DNA of 64,000 nt from Pogostemon cablin (GCA_023678885.1 CM042983.1:26952279-27016278), one strand, 5' to 3'; positions 9,972-21,774 are shown, numbered from the stretch's first letter. Numbers and translations are program-made. Notes: generated by a model not told the origin, from the letters alone.

Positions 9972-11494
9972 GAGTTAAAAAAATTTTTGTCCCATAACTA
10001 TTAAAAACATTAAATTTTGTCCCCAAAAAGTTATTTGTATTGATTTTGTCCTATAACTATTAGTTTTGTTTCAATTTTGCCAAATTTTCGCTGGAACCCT
10101 CGATTTTCGCCGAAAATTGATCACGTGTGTTGCACGTGACATATAAATTTGGGAAAATCCTGCGAGGGAGGGTGACTTGGACATCTAGGCAAACTTGGGC
10201 CAATAAAACTGCCATGTCATCAAATTAATAAAAAAACTAATAAAAAACGGACTCAGCAATCCTAATTTTCTAAAATATATTTTAATCACCACCGACGCAC
10301 ACTCAATCTCCACCATCGCAGACTCACCACTCCATGACTATCACCACCATCACTATCGCAGACTCAAACTTCAACAGCAAACCAATATTCAATCACCACC
10401 ACCGCAGACTCAATCTCCACCACACCATGACTATCCACCATCGATTGGCACCGCCCCCACCATCACTATCCACCATCGGAGATCCGAGTGAACCAGCTAC
10501 AGCACTTCCACCATTGGAAATCTAAGATAACCAGCGACGCTGCCTCTGTCACCACCACATAGAACCAAAAATTTTCACGGCGTCGCTGCCTACCATCATC
10601 GAAAACATCAATAAGCAGAATTTGGGTTTGGACTATTCAAATTTGGGATATTGGAGGAAGAATTAGATTAGGGTTATTCGATTTTGTAGAAAGAGTCAAA
10701 TTGTAATACAGTGGAGGAAGGAGGTTGATGTGGATTAGGGATCTTTCCCAGGCCTGGCGGAAGGTGCATGACATGGGGCCGGCGGGTTGGCGTAGCTGTA
10801 GAAAGGGCAGACTTGCGTGAGCACGTGAGCGGGGAGTAGTTTAGAAATCAGAGGTGAATAGAGGTGGTGTGGGTGGTGTATTGAAATCGCGCCACCAGCA
10901 AATAGAGGTGTTGAGTTAAGAATTGACTGGCGAATTTGAGGTCAGAGCTCGATGTTGAGATATTTAAACTTTTGAACGCCGGCCAGGCATAGTCGTCTTG
11001 TTCTGATCCTTTAGTGGAGATTTCGTCAAATCTCTTCAAAATAGGCAGCAACGGCAAGGTGAGACGTTAGAGATAAGTCACTATTGCCAAGGCCCAATAA
11101 ACAGTGGCCAGAAAACAAGCCCTTCTGGTGGACTGATATGAATCAGAAGTTTGGTGAAGATGAAAGGGGTTTAAGAAATAGAGAAGTGAGATTTCTCATA
11201 ATTTTATTTTATTAGATCTTTCTTCAAATCATGACCTGGCAAGTTTAGTTGTCAATCATTTAAAAATTAAATTTATAAATTAAATTAACACGTCATCTCT
11301 CTCGCCGAATTTCCCAATTTAATATGTCACCTGTTGTGCATGTTACCGATTTCTGACGGAACTCTGGGGTTTTGACGAAAATTGGACAAAATTGAAAAAG
11401 ACTAATAGTTATGGGACAAAATCAATACAAATATCTTTCTTGGGACAGAATCTAAAGTTTGCAATAGTTATGGGACAAAAAAAACTTTTAACTC
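9972..11494. mobile_element. MULE-type element 1 (1523 bp, 9-bp target duplication)
   Basis: Long inverted ends start GAGTTAAAA on both sides and stay similar for roughly 200 bp, with the repeating phrase TTTGTCC(C)ATAACTATT. The 9-bp direct repeat GAAACATAG flanks it at 9963-9971 and 11495-11503. Nine-bp duplications with long inverted ends are the hallmark of Mutator-like elements. No transposase was found. The interior (10290-11080) is richer in G+C, with a His/Pro-rich low-complexity stretch, and could be captured DNA, but I recognise no gene. The ends resemble those of the element at 44621-49791. Confidence 0.85.
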
Positions 11495-11503
11495 GAAACA
11501 TAG

Positions 11504-12160
11504 AGAGTTAATATTGATAACATTCATAATAGATAACACAGAAACTAACATGCCTCCAAGACATAATAAGAATAAGCAAGAGCTTCCAACTATACATATC
11601 TATAAGAGCAATTTGTGAAAAAGTTTGTGAAAGTGATATGACTGTCATGTTTAATAATGAAGATCACCTTGATAGTTTAGAGAAGGTACTTAGTGCAGAT
11701 GATGAAAAGAATGACGACTCCTCCCTTAAGATCATTACTATTCCGAGATACTAGCGACTGTTGATACGGATGCTCAGACTTCCTCTCCTTGTTTCTTATT
11801 TTACAGTAGGTGTTGGAAAGAAGAGTGGTTGGTTGGAGAGAAAAACAAGATAAGAAAGGATTAAGGAGTTGGAAAGGGCTCTGTTCTTTCTGGATGGAAA
11901 GAAGGAAGAAGGTGGGATTATTATACTCTTAAGATCTCATATGGTTCTGTTCTTTTTGGAAAGAAGGGAGAAGGTGAGATGGTTATACTCTTAAGATCTC
12001 ATATGCTAAGGCAGGAAAATTGGGGTGGAAAAATAATGGAATATGAAGAACAAGAGGGCGGTGGGATCGAATGATGATTATGAAAATTTTGGAGATCTCA
12101 ATCGCTGCAAAGAATGTTATGATGTGATTCTCCTCGGGCGGCCTCCAACCGTTGGACTAT
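11504..12160. other. Region without a convincing gene; 65-bp tandem duplication and a 38-codon ORF
   Basis: A small ORF at 11638-11754 (plus strand, starts MTVMFNNEDHLDSLEKV, acidic) is unrecognised and may be a gene remnant. Around 11875-12004 a unit ending CTCTTAAGATCTCATATG is present twice in tandem with a period of about 65 bp. Confidence 0.5.
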
Positions 12161-12179
12161 CCTACTGTACATGATGTGT

Positions 12180-12207
12180 TTGTCTTTTCCCAAAAATAAA
12201 ACTCAAT

Positions 12208-12277
<70 letters not shown>

Positions 12278-12450
12278 AAATAATAATAAGAATGGGGAAA
12301 TGATAATAATAACGTATTTGTAAGGGTTGAGTTTATTTTTGAAAGGATAATATATATATATATATATATAGTCTTTTTCAAAAACAAACTCAACCGTTAC
12401 AAATACGTTATTATTATTATCCTTTCCCACATTCTTATTATTATTTTATT
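12180..12450. repeat. Large foldback with (TA)n arms and loop
   Basis: An arm at 12284-12346 is inverted at 12372-12445 (GTTGAGTTTATTTTTGAAAG against CTTTTTCAAAAACAAACTCAAC) around a (TA)n loop at 12347-12371. A second (TA)n tract at 12211-12272 precedes it, and a partial third copy of the arm lies at 12188-12210. Open frames here encode only Ile-Tyr runs. Confidence 0.85.
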
Positions 12451-12890
12451 ATATATATATATACACGTATCTCATTATTATAATTATTATTATGGTAAAA
12501 GTATGCAACTATTACATTGCGATAAGAGTCGAGTGAAGATGAAATGCCGTTGAGGATGAGGAATACCTAGATGCAAGTCCCGCGTGAAGATGAAGAGGGA
12601 GAGACAAATGGAGGAGAGAACAAGAGAAATAATCAGGTGGAAGTCCAAGACGTAATCCTAGATACACGTGGCCAAAATCCCAAACTCACCTTTTTTTTTT
12701 GTGAAAAATGGGAAATGTATGCAAGTGGGTACGTATATGACTCCAAGTAATTCCACCATCCACTGAGTTATCTTAAAAATATGACCCTTTAATGAGTGAA
12801 ATGACCATGATGTCCCTAAACTTATTTTTCCTAAAATAAAAAAAAAACATACTACCTTCAGCCACTTATACGGTACTCGTTTCACTATTC
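12451..12890. other. No gene seen
   Basis: Only short A- or T-rich stretches and one unremarkable minus-strand open frame are present. Confidence 0.5.
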
Positions 12891-12891
12891 A

Positions 12892-13089
12892 TGCGTCCGC
12901 TTCAAATGTATTAATTTTCTCTATTTAGTAAAGAAAGTACACAATATGACTCATCACTTCCCTCTAATACAACTACCTACTTTACATATAATAATAATAC
13001 TCCTTAATCCACGTGCAAAAAGCAAATAAAGATCTTAGAATTATCCATGTGCAAACAGCAAACGGTTATCTTTCAAGTGGCCGGAGGAG
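12892..13089. mobile_element. Degenerate Stowaway-type MITE
   Basis: It contains the family phrase ACTCCTTAATCCACGTGCAAAAAGCAAA and ends in GGAGGAG followed by TA. The left end (GCGTCCGC) is decayed. It matches the better-preserved copies at 27905 and 62441. Confidence 0.6.
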
Positions 13090-14056
13090 TATATAATTAA
13101 AAATGCTATGGGGAAGTGGGAACTGAAAAGCCGTGGTCTGATTTGAGATGTGTTTGGCAATAAACTGCGATGGAACACATATTTAAATAATCGAATTAAG
13201 TTGATTGTGATGGAAGAGGAAGAAAACTCAAAATCATATTTCCACCACTCTGTAACCATCAAGAATTCAGTTGAAGGGGCAACACCTGAAAACCTCTTCA
13301 TCTCAACGTTGAAGGTCTTGCGACGGTGATGGGAGGAGGTTGGAGAGTCCAAAGAGGTAATCTGATCTTAACAGTTGCTTTCTTGAACTCACCCTTTGAT
13401 TTTCTTGATTCTTCTTCTTTCTGTTTCTGCAACCCAGATATCCTTGTTTATAGTCATTTTGGTCCACATCATCCTTTTGGTATTGAATTTACTTCCATTC
13501 TTCATCAATACCTTTAGACCACTACATCATCCTTGTTTCTGCACCCAGATGCAATAAACAAATCCTGTGAAACACATCCAGATGCCCTAGGAAGGGACTC
13601 CATCTAATTACGGCGGTCCATCGGACAATTCGCGTTTGAATCGCACTTCTACGTTGGCTGGATGGCGGAGATGTCTGCAAATCGCAGAGGTGCGATGGTG
13701 GAGTCAACAACAGAGAAGCTGTCGGTGGAGGCCATCATGAGATGCGTTGTTGGCAGTGTTGTCGTGGTCGGCGAATCTCTGGTCGGTGGTTCTGAAGCCG
13801 GTGGCGCTGAAGTTCTCGCCAAGAAGACAACAATTTGGGAATGGGCCAGCCGATTTCGAGAGTGAACGAGGGCGACACTGGGGCTCGTTGAAAGAAGCTA
13901 GACATGGCTGGATATGGTGGCCATCGAAAGTATGCGATGCAGATTTAAAGGGCGTCAATGGCATGTTTCTTGAATAACCATAGACAGCGGCGGCCGACAA
14001 GGTTGAGGAAGGTAAGAGGGGATGGGTTACCGGTGGGTGCAGCGGGTTTTTTTTAA
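13090..14056. other. GC-richer stretch without a recognised gene
   Basis: Around 13560-14040 overlapping open frames occur on both strands, but none shows a domain, a good start context or splice signals. It may be a remnant of a gene or of captured DNA. Confidence 0.35.
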
Positions 14057-14155
14057 AGGGCACCCAAAAATATAATTTGGTATAAAAAACTAACTAAGAA
14101 CTGCCTAATGTTACCCAAAAATATAATTTGGTATAAAAATCTAACTAAAAACTGG
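14057..14155. repeat. About 50-bp tandem duplication
   Basis: The unit ACCCAAAAATATAATTTGGT plus a following ATAAAAA-CTAACTAA part is present twice. Confidence 0.85.
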
Positions 14156-14493
14156 TGGTGGATAAGAAACTTACACGCACAAATGAAGTTGCATAAAAAA
14201 TATTTTCTCCTTTTTTTAGTAGTAGTAGAAGATAGATAGAAGTAGAATATAAATTTCGTAAATGGCAGTTTCACGTTATCTTCTTTTATTAACTCTGTTG
14301 TGTCTTGCGCTGTTGTTGTTGTTGGTTTTTTTTTTTTTCTCTTTTTTTTTGTTATTTTATATTTATTCTATTTGTAATTAAAAATTTAATAATATATATT
14401 CTTTGTTATATATAAAATTTTTATTTTGTGGTTTATGATTTATTTGTCTTGGGGTTTAATATTTATTTTTAAGATTTAGTATTAGTTATGGAG

Positions 14494-14546
14494 TGAAATC
14501 ATCTTCGCCATCAGTAGTGCGTCCTCAGAACCCTGGTGTTGTACTT
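14494..14546 (+). pseudogene. 5' piece of a small AT-hook ORF, split by the LINE
   Basis: A frame reading KSSSPSVVRPQNPGVVL runs into the 16-bp LINE target duplication. Without the LINE it continues in the same frame at 20149. The sequence upstream (14340-14490) is AT-rich and resembles the repeat at 20570-21120, so the true exon start is unclear. Confidence 0.5.
14531..14546. repeat. LINE target-site duplication, left copy
   Basis: CCCTGGTGTTGTACTT, identical to 20133-20148, lies directly next to the poly-T that marks the 3' end of a minus-strand LINE. Confidence 0.9.
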
Positions 14547-14642
14547 TTTTTTTTTGAATAAATGTTAATTTATTCGATTATTTCAAAGGGGCAAAGCCCA
14601 AGTCCACTTACAACTCCACACGAAATTCAACACAAAATAAAA

Positions 14643-15402
14643 CTACGACATAGCTAAAAACTGAAGGAATCTAGCTATATGCAATAAAATAGAGTATACA
14701 ACTCTATCAATTGTCGGACGAACACCTTCAATCAGCGCTTCACAACGTGCCTTCCAGATGAAGAACACGCATCCATATAGCGCTAGCGCCCGCCGTGCTT
14801 TCTCTCGCACATGGACCCGACGATCCTTGTGAAGCCACTTGATACCTGCCATTATCGTAGTCACCTTCCTATTCCGCCCCACATCAGTTCTCACACGATC
14901 CCATACCTCCTTTGCAAATGGACATTGAAAGAAGAGATGATCCCTCGATTCCAGTCTGCCTACACACAAAACACACTCCAACGGCTCTTCTACCCTTCTC
15001 CATCTATCCATAGTGTTCAGCCGATTCCTCACGGCCAGCCACATACGGAAAGAATGTTTCCTCGGAACCCACGTACACCACAGTTTCTTATAGACATACC
15101 TCACCTGGCCAACATCAGCAACTCTAGAGTAGAGTCTGTCCGTCAACAAATGACCCCTTTTCTGAGCACTCGGTGAGGGTGGAAAATAGATCACCTTCTA
15201 GTCGAGCATGTATCCTATCTCTTGCCTGCAGAATTTCTTTCCATACGATAGAGGCACTCGGAACTGCCTCTATGTCCCAACACGACTCTTGGGTAAGATA
15301 GACTGAACTAATCCACTTGACACATAGAGATCTCTTCTCAGAGTGTACATCCCACAATGCTCCACATAAGGCTACATCATTAAGAAGCTCCACACTTCTC
15401 AA
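14643..15402 (-). pseudogene. LINE ORF2 C-terminal part (zf-RVT domain)
   Basis: Two overlapping frames (15402-15124 and 15194-14643) form the region after the polymerase. The zf-RVT signature is visible: FRMWLAVRNRLNTMDRWRR, then CVLCVGRLESRDHLFFQCPF and WDRVR. This domain is common at the end of plant LINE and LINE-derived ORF2 proteins and is thought to help nucleic-acid binding. A frameshift separates the two pieces. Confidence 0.85.
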
Positions 15403-15444
15403 CCCGAGGCCGCCCTACTCTTTGGGTAGAATGATTTCACTCCA

Positions 15445-16757
15445 TCAAACAGCGCCTCGAGCAGAGCCCCATAGGAAGCTCCTAATCATCCTTTCCACCC
15501 TATCAATAACACCCTTGGGAAGTTTTACCATAGAAGCCCAAAAATTCATCACTCCATATACAATAGAACGAATGAGTTCAAGTCGACCAGCATACGAGAT
15601 AGGCCGACTGGACCAACCTCGAATCAGGTCCGCCACTTTAGTAACATGTGGCTCAAATGCCGACTCCCTCAATTTCTTGCCTTGCAATGGAACGCCCAAA
15701 TATCGAACAGGAAAGGTACCTTCCTGAAAAGGCAACACCTCCCTGATTCTCTGTTCTTCATCTGGCGGAACCCCTGCCATAAAAAAAATGGATTTTGCCT
15801 CACTTACTTCTAGTCCAGAAACTCCTGCAAAAGTTCTCAGTGCTTTGGCAACCACCTCGGCGGAAGAACGGTCACCATAAGCAAAGAGCAGATCATCCGC
15901 GAATGCCAAGTGTGTGAGACCAACCCTTGCACAATGTCTAGAGTGAAATTTATACTGATCATGATAGGCAAGTCTTTTAAACATTCTGGAGAAATAATCC
16001 ATACTTAAAACAAAAAGGAGAGATGAGAGGGGATCCCCTTGCCTTAATCCCCTCTTTCCCTCAAAAAAGCCCTCCTGCAAGCCATTGATGAGGATAGAGT
16101 AGGAGGTGGTAGTGACACACTCCATAATCCATCCAACCATCTTTAGCGGAAACTGTAGGCCCACAAAGACGTTCCGAAGAAAGTCCCAATCTACTATGTC
16201 GTATGCCTTTTTGATATCCACTTTAACAGCCATTCGTCTAGCAATACGACCCACAGCCAACCATAATTTTTCACCACCTCCTGCGCTAACATGATACAAT
16301 CCCTCATCTTTCTACCCTTCACAAAACCAAATTGACTCTCAGATACCAACCCATCCATCACGCCTACTATACGTCCTACAATGATCCTAGAGATGATCTT
16401 ATAGAGCACATTACAACACGAGATGGGGCAAAAATCCCTAACATCAGGGTCGTGAGTGCCCTTTGGTATTAGGGTGATGAAGGTGGAATTCATTTACCGA
16501 AGTAACCGCCCAAAGTCAAAGAATTCCTGAACAGCTGCAACCACATCTCCTCCAACTACCTCCCACGCATCCTTAAAGAATGCCGGAGAATAACCATCGG
16601 GTCCAGGTACCTTGCTGATATTCATACTCCAGATGAAATTTTTAACTTCATCTGCTGAGATAGGGGCAATCATCTCAATGCCCTGTTCATCTGTTAGTAC
16701 GGTACCCCACTCAAAAACAGAGGGATCACACTCCTCCCTCTGATTAGAAGAACCCAA
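15445..16757 (-). pseudogene. LINE ORF2 reverse transcriptase core
   Basis: Three successive frames (16757-16494, 16493-16194, 16299-15445) cover the polymerase. Visible motifs are KVPGPDGYSPAFFKDAW, STFITLIPKG (with FCPISCCNVLYKIISRII), SQFGFVKGRKMRDCI, AVKVDIKKAYDIVDW, GLRQGDPLSSLLFVL and the catalytic FADDLLFAYGD. The YXDD-type box is intact as FADD. The breaks between frames are frameshifts or stops, for example before STFITLIPKG and after EVVKNYGW. In an active LINE this enzyme primes cDNA at nicked genomic DNA. Confidence 0.9.
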
Positions 16758-16766
16758 TAAGTCTTT

Positions 16767-17036
16767 TTAGAAAGTAAGAAACTCCTCCACTACCTCGTCA
16801 CGAGAAGAGGTGTGCCCGGATTCGGTGCGGATGGAGGTGATATAATTTCGGGTTCCATGAGACTTAACCATCCTGTGAAAGAATCTGGTCGCCTTATCCT
16901 GATTCCTCAAATACTCTCCACGGGCAAGTTGGTTGAGGAACAAGTGCTCTGCATTCGTTAGGAAATCAGCTTGTTTTGCAGCCTCACACACACTTCCCCA
17001 TAACTCAGCGTTGTCTAGGTCTCCATGACTCGCCAC
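16767..17036 (-). pseudogene. LINE ORF2 linker between endonuclease and RT
   Basis: The frame shows the segment usual before the RT in plant LINEs (ANAEHLFLNQLARGE-like and NQDKATRFFHRMVKSHGTRN). It is cut off from the endonuclease by an in-frame stop and from the RT by another. Confidence 0.75.
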
Positions 17037-17075
17037 CTGAAGCCTAGCGACGTCATTACAAGCCCTTTCTGTCCT

Positions 17076-17969
17076 CTACGCAATATGACTAAAGTCCCTC
17101 TTACCTAACAGTTTAAGTTTAGGTTTGAGGATCTTTAGCTTGCGGCATACAATGAACTGACGATTTCCCACTACCTCAGAATTCCACACACCTTGCACCA
17201 CCTCAAGAAAGCCCTCACTCGTACTCCATATGTTCAAGTACCTAAACGGGCGAATCCTTTCCACCTCACAGTGAAAGACAGACGCCAGCATAGGACTATG
17301 ATCTGATGTGGTACCCATCTCCAAGAATTCTGCCTCAACAACCCCTGAATCCACCGTCCAGAGTCCATTGACAAGCACCCTATCAATACAACTCCAATAC
17401 GTGCAATTAGTCCAAGTAAAGAAAAGCCTCTTGGACCTGGCATCCTCTAATCCCAACTGAACATAGCACTCTTCAAAATCAACTCTGTGCCCAGTTTGTA
17501 TTGGAGGGACTTTCCACAGAATGTTCATCTGGCCGTCTGATACTGTTGAAATCACCCATAAAAAGCCACGGGAAATCAACTCTCAGGCCAACCGTAACGA
17601 GGTGATCCCATAACCTTCGGCAATCCAGAACACCATTACAACCATAGACAACACTGATATATAATTCCCTGCGAGATAATAAGCATCGAACCATACCAGA
17701 AATACACTGCTCATGCATAACCACAGACTCTAACACAACATGTGAAGGGTCCCACGCAATAATTATACGACCACCAAGAACAATATCAATATTATGAGCA
17801 ATACTCCAACCAGGCACAATACGACTCATACATCCCCAACATTATCAATATTTAATTTAGTTTCAACAAGTCCCAAAATACACACTTTATTACTCCGTAC
17901 TAACCTGCGAACTGCACGTTGCGACGGAGAGTTCACAAGTCCCCGCACATTCCAGGAGAGGATTTTCAT
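17076..17969 (-). pseudogene. LINE ORF2 apurinic-type endonuclease domain
   Basis: ATG at 17969 begins MKILSWNVRG, the conserved start of the endonuclease/exonuclease/phosphatase fold. The catalytic ETK motif (LGLVETKLN), GDFN (PWLFMGDFN) and the final SDH (TTSDHSPML) are all recognisable, but in three frames (17969-17826, 17829-17479, 17579-17076). The start overlaps the ORF1 stop as ATGA. In an active element this domain nicks the target DNA. Confidence 0.9.
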
Positions 17970-19795
17970 CTACGGGGTGGGTCCAGAGGCTTTCCTCCGG
18001 AATGAGCATTCTTCCTCACAGAAGCAGAAAGCTCCTGTATAACAACACCAGATGTACATTTCTTAGTTCCACCACCTTGATGATGACGAGGAGGTGGAGA
18101 ATGATCACTCTCCTCTTCTGACGAAGAACTCACCACTAAAGGCTCACGACTCTTATAATGCCCTCTAGATTTATCAATTTGCATCGGAGCTTTGCCTTCA
18201 CGTCCACGTCGAGGCGGACCCTCCGGTTCTTCAAACATCTGATAACGCCCTGAAGATGGGACAATACTTAGTATTTTTGTCTGAGCATTCGACTCACCCT
18301 CCATCTCCTTTTTCTTACTTTTATTTCTCTTTTTCTTTTGCTTCTCAAAGCCATCCACGTCTTTCCCACTTGTCTCCCCTCCATCCGTAGTCGCCTCCTT
18401 CACCCCTTCCTTAGGTATAGCACACATACCAGCAAGATGACCAATCCTCCTACAATCAACACAATATGAAGGAAGCTTCTCATATAGAACCAACTGGATA
18501 AAGCGACCCCCAGGAAAGTGAAGCTCAATCTCATTCGGGAGGTCCTGAGACACGTCAATATCCACTCGTACTCTGACAAAAGAATTCCTACCCTTCACGC
18601 CAGAGGCCTCATCAATCATGATCGGACGTCCAACCATGGAGGCTATCGTGCTTATGTGTTCCGTGCTCCAAAATTCAAGTGGAAAATTTGGGAAATGAAC
18701 CCACACAGGCACATGAGAATCTCTCTATCATCAAATTGAAAGGCACGAGGAAGCCTTTCAAGCATCAAGTACCTCGTGAAGATGTAGTGGGGAGCCGTGT
18801 CCATCACATGGTCAAGGTCCGCTTCCAAATGAAAACGAAAGATGATCCAGCCAGACTGATGCATAGTAATTTCATAGCGAACACCCCACACAGCACAAAT
18901 CCCATGTAGTCCTTGCATCCCTGGAAACTTCCCAGAAAAATAACCAATCAGGGTATGATCCCAATTTTTGTTGTCATGTTTAGGATCAAGAAACACGGAC
19001 CCATCAGCTCTCGGTGGAATGTACCTCAACTTCCGAGACGGATCGATATGTCGATTATTTACAAATTTTGTATAATCAATCAGCTCCTTAGGCTTAGTAG
19101 AGTTTTTCTTACCATTCAAATTTGCCCCAGCTGTGGAGGAACCACTCAATTTCGAATCGCCACCTTCATTATTGGAGGATACTCCAGCATAATCACTCAA
19201 GCATGTCCCCTGTATGCCACCCGTGAGTCTCCCTTGCTCAAATTCAATTTCAGTCCAGCAAGGTCGAGTCTCCTCGGATGAAGTAGGACCAGCCATGAAA
19301 GCACTACCGCCGGCAGTTCTCTGCTCCCCTGCGCAACCCACCTTGTTCTGCCCATCAGCCCCCTGATCGCAACCAACACCAAACGAGCCTACAACATGAG
19401 ACCAAGCCCTCCCAGCTGAAGCAAGGACAGCAGGTCCGACAACACCTCTCGATCCCTCCACATCCTTTTGTCGATTGTTACCAGTACGAGAAGGAGCCAC
19501 CGAACGATCCTCAAATTGCTGGATCAGATTCGACAGTCCTTTGCCCACACATTCAACACCAATATCACCCTGAACCATAGACTCCAACCCACCCTCAACA
19601 GATTCCAACTTCTGTCTATTCACACGAGTGGCTTTCTTATCTAATGCTTTCAAAGATGGATTAGATTCAAGAATTAGGGCTTTAGTAGAACCCCCAATTT
19701 CATGGTTTTTGGCTTTACCAATCAATTGTCTCATCCACCATGAGACACTCCTTCACAGTTTTAGAAGCAGCAGAATCTATGGATTTCTTCCCCAT
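17966..19795 (-). pseudogene. LINE ORF1 (DUF4283-like, CCHC zinc knuckle)
   Basis: The best start is ATG 19795 (MGKKSIDSAASKTVKE), followed by a frameshift near 19730 into a long frame to 18652, then a shift near 18710 into the frame ending at 17966. The middle has the DUF4283-type fold with VWVHFPNFPLEFWS at about 18705. A zinc knuckle CVDCRRIGHLAGMC lies at about 18465-18420, and the tail is basic and Ser-rich. Such proteins bind the LINE RNA. Total length is about 600 codons. Stop TGA overlaps the ORF2 start. Confidence 0.85.
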
Positions 19796-20132
19796 TAGAA
19801 AAGAAATGTAGGAGAAGAACACCAATGCTCACACAAAAACAGAAGCCCTAGTCGCTAGGGCGGCGGCTCCACCAGCAGAAAACTACCAAAAATAGCAAGG
19901 GAAGAAGAAGAAAAAAGGAGGGGTGCGACTGTCAATACTCAAGACCACAACAGCCTTCTAAACCCTCCGCTGTGAAATCCTAGTAGCCGGAGAGGGAACC
20001 GAGAAAAACCTGGACGCCGGGAAGAAGCTGCAAGGCGAAGAACCGGGACAAGGTCTCCAATAACGTGGAAAGCCAAAATTTTTAGAGAAAGAATTTTCTA
20101 AAAATTTTGTGAGCAACTCAAAACTTTCCTTT

Positions 20133-20148
20133 CCCTGGTGTTGTACTT
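20133..20148. repeat. LINE target-site duplication, right copy
   Basis: Identical 16 bp to 14531-14546, next to the 5' end of the minus-strand LINE. Confidence 0.9.
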
Positions 20149-20307
20149 GTAGATACTGAGCATAGATATTTGGATTACACTGATCTCTGTACCAAGAAGA
20201 ATGTGGAGGATTTTCCAACTTTGGAAACAAGTGTTGCAAAAAAGAAACGAGGCAGGCCCAAGAAAAATTTTTATCAACCGACATCCAAGCGCAATACTCG
20301 CCTTTAA
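20134..20307 (+). pseudogene. 3' piece of the AT-hook ORF interrupted by the LINE
   Basis: 57 codons in frame from the target duplication to TAA: VDTEHRYLDYTDLC, then KKKRGRPKKNFYQPTSKRN and stop. The RGRPKK core flanked by lysines is an AT-hook-like DNA-binding motif. Frame is kept with the piece at 14494-14546 if the LINE and one duplication copy are removed. The family is unknown; it could be a host gene exon or part of an older transposon. Confidence 0.55.
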
Positions 20308-20569
20308 GTTTAGCTCAATAATCCTCAAATAAATAAGCATGAGCTTATGAACATACATGCGCTTAAATTGATACGAGAAGAATTAAATGATATTATACGA
20401 AAAGACCTTGATAATCTTGACTAGCTCTATATATTGATCACCTGTTATTGATCCTTTTTTATGCCGCATGTTTAGGCTTGCTTACTGCTTTAAGCATTTC
20501 ATTGAACATCTTTTCTTTTTACTGTGCCCTTTCCTTTCTTTTCTCTTTTTAATAAAAGCCATCTATTAG

Positions 20570-21122
20570 TTTAAATATTATAATTATAATTTGTTCCCTG
20601 TGATTTAGATTTATTTTACCTTTAAGGTTTAATATTTATTTTTAGGGTTTGATATTAATTTTAAGAGTATAATTACAATTTTATTCTTGTGGTTTATGAT
20701 ATATTTTGACCTAGTGTTTAATATTTATTTTTAGGGTTCAGTGTTAATTTTAAGAGTATAATTATAATTAACAATAATTAATTAATAATAATAATATTTT
20801 TAAAAATAAAAAAATAAAGGATGAGTTTTATAAAAATTTAGTGTTAATTATTAAATACTATAATTATAATTTGTTCCTTGTAATTTAGATTTATTTTGCC
20901 TTTAAGGTATAATATTTAGGGTTTGATATTAATTTTAAAAGTGTAATTGCAATTTTATTATTGGGGTTTATGATAAATTTTGGCCTAGTGTTTAATATTT
21001 ATTTTTAGGGTTCAGTGTTCATATTAAGAGTATAATTTTAATTAACAGTAATTAATTAATAATAATAATATTTTTAAAAAATAAAGAAAAGAAAGGATGA
21101 GTTCTATAAAAATTTAGAATTA
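20570..21122. repeat. Two tandem copies of a 280-bp AT-rich unit
   Basis: The phrase TATAATTATAATTTGTTCC starts at 20579 and again at 20859. The rest of the unit, with GTTTAATATTTATTTTTAGG and AACAATAATTAATTAATAAT, follows in the same order. Related single copies lie at 14340-14490 and 40280-40950. Confidence 0.85.
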
Positions 21123-21774
21123 ATTAAAATTATAAAAAGGTGATGTGGCAAATTATAATCAATAAATTTATGATTTTTTTTAAATTAAGAAATGTAGAAA
21201 TTTAAAGAGAAATAGTAAAATTTTAAGGGTCCATTACTTATAGGTACATAATATGTACCTATATTACTATTAGGTACAATATCCAAATTGAATACATCAA
21301 ATACCAATTTTAACTCTATTTTAAATTTAATTATATTCAAAAATTAATTTACCTATTTATCTCTCCATGAAAATAGAAAATACGTTAAAGATTGTTGTGT
21401 TCAAATTTCAATCTCGAATCTTCATGCTCCAACTTTTTTTAATTTATTTTCATTATTGAATACCCCCACCACTCTATCTATAACAACAGGAAAAAAAATA
21501 AGAGAAAGATACACCCATATTTTCACCCTCACGAACTCCTAAGATATGTGTATTCAATTATATCAAGAATTGAATAATGATTCTCTTATCAGATGTGTAT
21601 TCAATTATATCAAGAATTGAATATTGATTCTCTTATCAGTTCTACGTATCCAGAAATATTTTATGAATAAGGAAAAATAGATTCCATAATCATCCCATAG
21701 CATAATTGCATTATTAAATATGTTTAGTATGGTAAGCAGTAACCCACATATTCAAATATTTTAGCATTTAATAT

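Larger units (their letters stand above)
14547..20132 (-). mobile_element. Full-length L1-type LINE (5.59 kb)
   Basis: It is flanked by a perfect 16-bp target duplication and ends (minus strand) in a short poly-A (poly-T at 14545-14555). The order is ORF1 (19795-17966), ORF2 endonuclease (17969-17076), reverse transcriptase (about 16757-15445) and a C-terminal zinc-binding domain (15194-14643). Length is in the usual range for a complete plant L1. Both ORFs carry frameshifts or stops, so this copy cannot move by itself. It inserted inside a small coding frame. Confidence 0.93.

Noticed and set aside
12157..12430. ORFs of 75-78 codons
   Set aside because: Consist mostly of Ile-Tyr from (TA)n.
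17794..19281. Plus-strand ORFs opposite the LINE
   Set aside because: Antisense shadows of LINE ORF1 and ORF2.
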